DNA of 64,000 nt. Origin: a bacterium SCSIO 12844 (GTDB lineage: Bacteria; Pseudomonadota; Gammaproteobacteria; Francisellales; Francisellaceae). Shown here piece after piece: positions 61,101 to 64,000 of the stretch (the stretch's first letter is position 1; every line of letters starts with the position of its first letter). Below the pieces are notes generated by a model. The model had not been told where the DNA came from and did not search any database. It worked only from the letters and a program-made list of their open reading frames with translations. Both the position numbers and the translations under genes were made by a program. The DNA lies in contig CP073743.1 in assembly GCA_024397935.1 (NCBI GenBank), positions 2,666,001 to 2,730,000 on the forward strand, given 5' to 3'.

Positions 61101-64000
61101 GCTGGCGCTGCACTGTCAAATGATGTAACTGTTAAGACATCTGCACCAGTAAAGCCTAAACTACCTTGATAAATTAAACTTGATAAGCTTGCATTAATAT
61201 CTGCTTCACTGCCTGAAATCGTTAAATCACCACTGCCATTAGAACCCGCACTGATCGTTGCACCACCTACTAATATAACAGTCAAGCTACCATTATTTAC
61301 TTGTAAGCGAGTCGTTGCTAAATTGCCATCAACATCCGTTACACTAATACCTGAAATGGCTAATGGTAATTCCTGATTGGCTGTTTGATTACCTGGTAAA
61401 CTATTCACTGGTGGATCATTTAATGGATTAACATTAATCGCAACGGTATCTACATCTGATAATGGCGTTGCACTTGAATCTAATGATGTGACCGTTAAGA
61501 CATCTGAACCATTATAATGTAAGTTAGCTTGATAGATTAAAGTTGCTAACGTTGCATTGATATCAGCCTCACTACCTGAGATGGTTAAATCACCACTGCC
61601 ATTACTACCACTACTAATTGTCGCACTACCTGCTAAAGTAACCGTTAAGAAACCATTATTAACCTGTAATTGAGTCGATGCTAAATTACCATCTGGATCA
61701 GTTACTGTAATAGCATTACCACCACCTAAGTTAAAGGCTAAGGCTGTATCTTCATCTACACTTTGAGCGCCTGGGACACTGTTAATTGGTGGATCATTAT
61801 CTAATGAGGTCACATTAATCGCAACGGTATCTACATCACTTAAGCTTGTTGCATCGGTTGAAGTAACCGTTAATAAATCTGGACCAAAGTAGTCTTGATT
61901 ACCCTGATATGTCAATGTCGCTAAGGTGTTATTAATATCAACTTCACTACCTGAAATCGTTAAGTCACCACTACCGTTACTACCGGCACTGATCGTTGCA
62001 CTACCTGATAAGGTAACGGTTAAGAAACCATTATGCACTTCTAGGCGTGTTGTTGATAAGTTACCATTTGGATCGGTAACACTGATACCGCTTAATGCTA
62101 AAACTGCATCTTCATTAACACTTTGAGCGCCAGGGACAGTATTAACTGGAGCATCTGATGGATTCGCTGCATTAACTGTAATTGCAACAGTATCTACATC
62201 ACTTAAGCCTGTTGGTAAGGTTGCATCAACTGAAGTCATCGTTAAGGTATCTGAACCAACAAAGGCTGCATTTCCTTCATAAATTAAGGTTGCTAAAGTA
62301 TTGTTAATATCAGCTTCACTACCAGTAATGGTTAAATCACCGCTACCATTACTACCACTACTAATTGTCGCACTACCTGCTAAAGTAACCGTTAAGAAAC
62401 CATTATTAACCTGTAATTGCGTACTTACTAAATTACCATCTGGGTCTGTAACACTTAAGCCTGTAATTGCATGTGGTAATTCTTGATCGGCTGTTTGAGC
62501 ACCTGGCACTGTATTAATCGGTGCATCATTATCATTCGCTGTAACATTAATCGCCACTGTATCAACATCTAATAAACTCGTTGCATCTAATGAAAGTACC
62601 GTTAAGACATCTGGACCAAAGTAATCTTGATTGCCTTGATATTGTACGCTTGCTAATGTCGCATTGATATCCGCTTCACTACCTGAAATGGTTAAATCAC
62701 CGCTGCCATTACTACCGGCACTTATTGTTGCACTGCCTGATAAGATAACAGTCAAGCTACCATTACTTACCGTTAATTGAGTCGATGATAAATTACCATC
62801 TGGATCGGTAACACTGATACCAGCTATGGCTGTTAATGTATCCTCTGGAATACTTTGAGCTCCTGGCACTGTATTAATCGGTGCATCATTATCTACTGCT
62901 GTGACAGTAATATTAATCGTATCTACATCAGTTAAACCAGTTGGTAAAGTTGCATCGATTGACGTCATCGTTAAGGTATCTAAACCAAAGAAGTTAAAGT
63001 TACCTAAATAGGTTAATGAGGCTAAAGTTGCATTAATATCTGCTTCACTACCTGTGATGGTTAAATCACCACTGCCATTACTACCGCTACTTATCGTTGC
63101 ACTGCCAACTAAGATCACTTCTAAAGTACCATTATTAACCTGTAACTGAGTTGAGACTAAGTTGCCATCTGGATCGGTGACACTTAAGCCATTAATACCA
63201 CTAGTAAAGGCTAAGGTTTCATCTTCATTAACTACTTGCGGACCTGGCACTGTATTAATTGGTGCATCATTATCTACTGCTGTGACATTAATCGCTACCG
63301 TATCAACATCTAAAAGGCTTGTTGCATCGGTTGATGTAACAACCAATAAATCTGAACCAAAGTAATTTAAATCACCTAAATACTGTAAGCTTGCTAAGGT
63401 CGCATTAATATCTGCTTCACTACCTGAAATGGTTAAATCACCACTGCCATTACTACCGGCACTTATTGTCGCACTGCCTGATAAACTAACCGTTAAGCTA
63501 CCATTACTTACTTGTAGACGTGTTGATGATAAATTACCATCTGGATCGGTAACACTGATACCGGCTATGGCTGTTAGTGTATCCTCTGGAATACTTTGAG
63601 CACCTGGCACTGTATTAATTGGTGCATCATCGGCCGGATTAACCGTAATTGTCACTGTATCTACATCTGTTAAGCTTGTTGGCAAGGTTGCATCGCTTGA
63701 AGTTACTGTTAAAGTATCTGAACCATTAAAGTCTTGGCTACCTTGATAAGTTAAACTTGCTAAGGTGGCATTAATATCAGCCTCACTACCTGTGATGGTT
63801 AAATCACCACTGCCATTACTACCACCACTGATCGTTGCACTACCTGATAAGATAACTGTTAAGCTACCATCATTAACTTGTAATTGCGTACTTACTAAAT
63901 CACCATCAACATCCGTTACACTGATTAAATTACCATTACCCACATTAAAGGCTAAGATTTCATCTTCATTAACACTTTGAGCACCTGGAACACTATTAAC
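52112..64000 (-). CDS. Giant tandem-repeat surface protein (C-terminal 3,962 residues; N-terminus outside the window)
   Basis: One uninterrupted frame runs from the right edge to a TAA at 52112. It encodes 29 visible copies of a beta-sandwich domain of about 119-127 residues with consensus NDAPINTVPGAQ, ED, ISVTDPDGNL, NGSLTVxLSGSATIS, GSNGSGDLTISGSEADIN, TLxYQG and DVDTVAINV. Such domains occur in very large cell-surface adhesins with Ig/cadherin-like folds; the D-P-D-G loops could bind calcium. The domains form a nine-domain cassette repeated in frame (see repeats). After the array (from about 53330 down) comes a CSPG/cadherin-like module (IDLDTIP, GFLHDDSFNAPSFRFHVTDGTH), more beta-rich sequence, an Asn/Gly spacer (NGNGHANGNG) and a charged helical tail ending LKLFGKK. 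I see no RTX repeats, LPXTG or terminal barrel. Adhesin function is inferred. The true start and signal sequence are off the right edge. Confidence 0.85.
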   Translation of the reverse strand, partial: VNSVPGAQSVNEDEILAFNVGNGNLISVTDVDGDLVSTQLQVNDGSLTVILSGSATISGGSNGSGDLTITGSEADINATLASLTYQGSQDFNGSDTLTVTSSDATLPTSLTDVDTVTITVNPADDAPINTVPGAQSIPEDTLTAIAGISVTDPDGNLSSTRLQVSNGSLTVSLSGSATISAGSNGSGDLTISGSEADINATLASLQYLGDLNYFGSDLLVVTSTDATSLLDVDTVAINVTAVDNDAPINTVPGPQVVNEDETLAFTSGINGLSVTDPDGNLVSTQLQVNNGTLEVILVGSATISSGSNGSGDLTITGSEADINATLASLTYLGNFNFFGLDTLTMTSIDATLPTGLTDVDTINITVTAVDNDAPINTVPGAQSIPEDTLTAIAGISVTDPDGNLSSTQLTVSNGSLTVILSGSATISAGSNGSGDLTISGSEADINATLASVQYQGNQDYFGPDVLTVLSLDATSLLDVDTVAINVTANDNDAPINTVPGAQTADQELPHAITGLSVTDPDGNLVSTQLQVNNGFLTVTLAGSATISSGSNGSGDLTITGSEADINNTLATLIYEGNAAFVGSDTLTMTSVDATLPTGLSDVDTVAITVNAANPSDAPVNTVPGAQSVNEDAVLALSGISVTDPNGNLSTTRLEVHNGFLTVTLSGSATISAGSNGSGDLTISGSEVDINNTLATLTYQGNQDYFGPDLLTVTSTDATSLSDVDTVAINVTSLDNDPPINSVPGAQSVDEDTALAFNLGGGNAITVTDPDGNLASTQLQVNNGFLTVTLAGSATISSGSNGSGDLTISGSEADINATLATLIYQANLHYNGSDVLTVTSLDSSATPLSDVDTVAINVNPLNDPPVNSLPGNQTANQELPLAISGISVTDVDGNLATTRLQVNNGSLTVILVGGATISAGSNGSGDLTISGSEADINASLSSLIYQGSLGFTGADVLTVTSFDSAAPALSDVDVLGITVNSANPSDAPVNTVPGAQAVAEEAILGIGSISVTDPNGNLSSTQLAVNNGILTVTLSGSATISGGSNGSGDLTISGSEADINATLLSLTYQGNTDFIGSDILTVTSTDATSLSDVDTVEIIVTNTADAPVNSVPGAQSVNEDEILAFNVGNGNLISVTDVDGDLVSTQLQVNDGSLTVILSGSATISGGSNGSGDLTITGSEADINATLASLTYQGSQDFNGSDTLTVTSSDATLPTSLTDVDTVTITVNPADDAPINTVPGAQSIPEDTLTAIAGISVTDPDGNLSSTRLQVSNGSLTVSLSGSATISAGSNGSGDLTISGSEADINATLASLQYLGDLNYFGSDLLVVTSTDATSLLDVDTVAINVTAVDNDAPINTVPGPQVVNEDETLAFTSGINGLSVTDPDGNLVSTQLQVNNGTLEVILVGSATISSGSNGSGDLTITGSEADINATLASLTYLGNFNFFGLDTLTMTSTDATLPTGLTDVDTINITVTAVDNDAPINTVPGAQSIPEDTLTAIAGISVTDPDGNLSSTQLTVSNGSLTVILSGSATISAGSNGSGDLTISGSEADINATLASVQYQGNQDYFGPDVLTVLSLDATSLLDVDTVAINVTANDNDAPINTVPGAQTADQELPHAITGLSVTDPDGNLVSTQLQVNNGFLTVTLAGSATISSGSNGSGDLTITGSEADINNTLATLIYEGNAAFVGSDTLTMTSVDATLPTGLSDVDTVAITVNAANPSDAPVNTFPGAQSVNEDTVLALSGISVTDPNGNLSTTRLEVHNGFLTVTLSGSATISAGSNGSGDLTISGSEVDINNTLATLTYQGNQDYFGPDLLTVTSTDATSLSDVDTVAINVTSLDNDPPINSVPGAQSVDEDTALAFNLGGGNAITVTDPDGNLASTQLQVNNGFLTVTLAGSATISSGSNGSGDLTISGSEADINATLATLIYQANLHYNGSDVLTVTSLDSSATPLSDVDTVAINVNPLNDPPVNSLPGNQTANQELPLAISGISVTDVDGNLATTRLQVNNGSLTVILVGGATISAGSNGSGDLTISGSEADINASLSSLIYQGSLGFTGADVLTVTSFDSAAPALSDVDVLGITVNSANPSDAPVNTVPGAQAVAEEAILGIGSISVTDPNGNLSSTQLAVNNGILTVTLSGSATISGGSNGSGDLTISGSEADINATLLSLTYQGNTDFIGSDILTVTSTDATSLSDVDTVEIIVTNTADAPVNSVPGAQSVNEDEILAFNVGNGNLISVTDVDGDLVSTQLQVNDGSLTVILSGSATISGGSNGSGDLTITGSEADINATLASLTYQGSQDFNGSDTLTVTSSDATLPTSLTDVDTVTITVNPADDAPINTVPGAQSIPEDTLTAIAGISVTDPDGNLSSTRLQVSNGSLTVSLSGSATISAGSNGSGDLTISGSEADINATLASLQYLGDLNYFGSDLLVVTSTDATSLLDVDTVAINVTAVDNDAPINTVPGPQVVNEDETLAFTSGINGLSVTDPDGNLVSTQLQVNNGTLEVILVGSATISSGSNGSGDLTITGSEADINATLASLTYLGNFNFFGLDTLTMTSTDATLPTGLTDVDTINITVTAVDNDAPINTVPGAQSIPEDTLTAIAGISVTDPDGNLSSTQLTVSNGSLTVILSGSATISAGSNGSGDLTISGSEADINATLASVQYQGNQDYFGPDVLTVLSLDATSLLDVDTVAINVTANDNDAPINTVPGAQTADQELPHAITGLSVTDPDGNLVSTQLQVNNGFLTVTLAGSATISSGSNGSGDLTITGSEADINNTLATLIYEGNAAFVGSDTLTMTSVDATLPTGLSDVDTVAITVNAANPSDAPVNTFPGAQSINEDTVLALGGISVTDPNGNLSTTRLEVHNGFLTVTLSGSATISAGSNGSGDLTISGSEVDINNTLATLTYQGNQDYFGPDLLTVTSTDATSLSDVDTVAINVTSLDNDPPINSVPGAQSVDEDTALAFNLGGGNAITVTDPDGNLSSTQLQVNNGTLTISLSGSATISAGSNGSGDLTISGSEADINATLATLIYQANLHYNGSDVLTVTSLDSSATPLSDVDTVAINVNPLNDPPVNSLPGNQTANQELPLAIAGISVTDVDGNLATTRLQVNNGSLTVILVGGATISAGSNGSGDLTISGSEADINASLSSLIYQGSLGFTGADVLTVTSFDSAAPALSDVDVLGITVNSANPSDAPVNTVPGAQAVAEEAILGIGSISVTDPNGNLSSTQLAVNNGILTVILSGSATISGGSNGSGDLTISGSEADINATLLSLTYQGNTDFIGSDILTVTSTDATSLSDVDTVEIIVTNTADAPVNSVPGAQSVNEDEILAFNVGNGNLISVTDVDGDLVSTQLQVNDGSLTVILSGSATISAGSNGSGDLTITGSEADINATLASLTYQGSQDFNGLDTLTVTSSDATLPTSLTDVDTVTITVNPADDAPINTVPGAQSIPEDTLTAIAGISVTDPDGNLSSTRLQVSNGSLTVSLSGSATISAGSNGSGDLTITGSEADINATLASLQYLGDLNYFGSDLLVVTSTDATSLLDVDTVAINVIDIADVPQLTVTPFTIDRGVLVVFDNSIVDIIDLDTIPVNLIITLTEINSASFVNIATGAPVTAFTFQEILNGTVGFLHDDSFNAPSFRFHVTDGTHVIDSGLIQLNGFDRGDTFISDVHRQVFLPRDGLSRIDIIDYRPPLFVGITSPDEGVVSSEGIGDDITGLDATISITISIEIETALTAQGTISDPFKALVPKTDGINLFTVYNQPGVTMSIEGVEPHQGSFEISTNANEVNVKYVGNSDYDGDTNFIARIYKDNVMYHELHFSLSSDKVEQIEQAALNGNGHANGNGAVIEQAQVNEVYQLFNDANLEEAIAKLENISVESSQGEVKAMIAELLDKVTQDNVTTFLTPGLLESIKDKLLNDQSIDIEQLIAERDKERELGYRYQIEQTKHYLLKLFGKK
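53331..56648 (-). repeat. Superrepeat copy 1 (closest to the C-terminus, most divergent)
   Basis: Nine domains. It differs from copies 2 and 3 at scattered sites. The terminal B domain reads TITGSEAD where the others read TISGSEAD. The A domain reads FNGLDTL and ISAGS where the others have FNGSDTL and ISGGS. One domain (about 54960-55100) has STQLQVNNGTLTISLSG in place of NNGFLTVTLAG. Divergence at the edge of an array is expected when inner copies are homogenised by recombination. Confidence 0.9.
56649..59966 (-). repeat. Superrepeat copy 2
   Basis: Same nine-domain order as copy 1. Along most of its length it appears base-for-base like copy 3; for example, the segment around 56585-56610 equals 59903-59928 but differs from 63221-63246. 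The small frame beginning at 57129 on the other strand recurs at 60447 and 63765, confirming the register. Confidence 0.9.
58282..58354 (-). repeat. 73-bp tract identical to a different domain type (gene-conversion footprint)
   Basis: These 73 bases are identical to 55711-55783, which lies in a different domain of the nine-domain cassette. The position equivalent to 58282 in copy 1 (54964-55036) has a clearly different sequence. The tract is also present in copy 3 (61600-61672). So a stretch moved from one domain type to another, then spread with the cassette. Confidence 0.75.
59967..63284 (-). repeat. Superrepeat copy 3
   Basis: Same order. Near its right end it departs from copy 2: ACTGCATCTTCATTAAC at about 62103 (copy 2: ACTGTATC), and CATCGATTGACG at about 62952 changes a Thr to Ile. 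These changes give this copy its own fingerprint. Confidence 0.9.
63285..64000 (-). repeat. Superrepeat copy 4 (partial, continues beyond the window)
   Basis: Begins in register at 63285 and covers one complete domain and most of a second before the right edge. The last codons read NSVPGAQSVNEDEILAFN, as at the same phase of the other copies, so the array carries on for an unknown length. Confidence 0.9.

Larger units (their letters stand above)
53331..64000 (-). repeat. Higher-order tandem repeat array, period 3,318 bp, 3.2 copies visible
   Basis: The string acattaatcgctaccg recurs at 53331, 56649, 59967 and 63285, a spacing of exactly 3,318 bp = 1,106 codons, so copies stay in frame. Each copy holds nine sub-repeats; the hinge encoding the PINT/PVNT motif recurs every 357-382 bp within copy 1 (53652, 54032, 54389, 54752, 55134, 55493, 55866, 56228, 56607). 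Left of 53331 the sequence is unrelated to the repeat, marking the array end. The array continues past the right edge. Confidence 0.95.

Noticed and set aside
53142-63980. Many open frames of 61-89 codons on the plus strand inside the giant gene
   Set aside because: They recur at the 3,318-bp period, are antisense to the strongly coding minus frame, and have low-complexity translations (SLPVMVKSPLPLLP). They are by-products of the repeat and codon use.
53331-64000. CRISPR-like or VNTR interpretation of the repeats
   Set aside because: The repeats are coding, contiguous, 357-382 bp and 3,318 bp long, with no unique spacers and no cas genes.

Overview
The window is an AT-rich chromosome segment of a gammaproteobacterium. 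Most genes are compact single-copy housekeeping genes: murG, purD, recG, priA, secA, gyrB, dnaQ, mnmA, fur, bamE. The mix of these with two paralogous coiled-coil outer-membrane barrels of LbtU/DUF3573 type, a class II FBPase (GlpX), tandem POT peptide permeases, many MFS carriers and a KdpDE pair suggests the Francisella/Fastidiosibacter side of the class. That placement is inferred from gene content and is not proven.

Layout. 0-6.1 kb: the 5' end of sucC, an inner-membrane coiled-coil protein with an IcmG/DotF-like layout, murG, purD, a SerB-like phosphatase, and a BioC-like methyltransferase head-to-head with comF. 6.1-13 kb is more accessory: a frameshifted pseudogene, an MHS-type MFS carrier, a secreted cysteine-rich protein, a LysR regulator, a 14-TM drug exporter, and a coupled lptM/DUF481-porin pair. 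13-25 kb: asmA-like, recG, glpX, an LbtU-like porin, a dsbG-like/anmK operon, fadH, mnmA. 25-31 kb: an unrecognised acidic protein with a palindromic promoter, a DUF6356-DUF523 pair, a DEAD-box RNA helicase with a structured 5' leader, and kdpE with an N-terminally truncated kdpD. 31-41 kb: two POT peptide transporters, priA, a Bcr/CflA exporter, secA divergent from dciA. 41-52 kb: glycosyltransferase, gyrB, MaoC hydratase, dnaQ, purine nucleoside phosphorylase, a second coiled-coil porin with a clear promoter and terminator, peroxiredoxin, SIS-domain protein, fur divergent from bamE.

52.1-64 kb is filled by the 3' part of one giant gene on the minus strand. At least 3,962 codons are visible and the 5' end lies outside the window. 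It encodes 29 tandem beta-sandwich domains of about 119-127 residues. The domains are arranged as a nine-domain cassette of exactly 3,318 bp (1,106 codons) repeated 3.2 times in frame with very high DNA identity. The array is followed by a non-repeated C-terminus with one CSPG/cadherin-like module and a charged helical tail. I see no RTX nonapeptides, sorting motif or barrel at the C-terminus. This higher-order repeat, with visible domain-to-domain sequence exchange, is the most unusual structure in the window.

Functional links. Several envelope genes (murG, lptM, DUF481, AsmA-like, bamE, secA, DsbG-like, two porins) provide machinery for outer-membrane assembly and disulfide formation. The exported proteins in the window (cysteine-rich protein, porins, giant repeat protein) would depend on that kind of machinery. 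I found no tRNA, rRNA, insertion sequence or CRISPR array.
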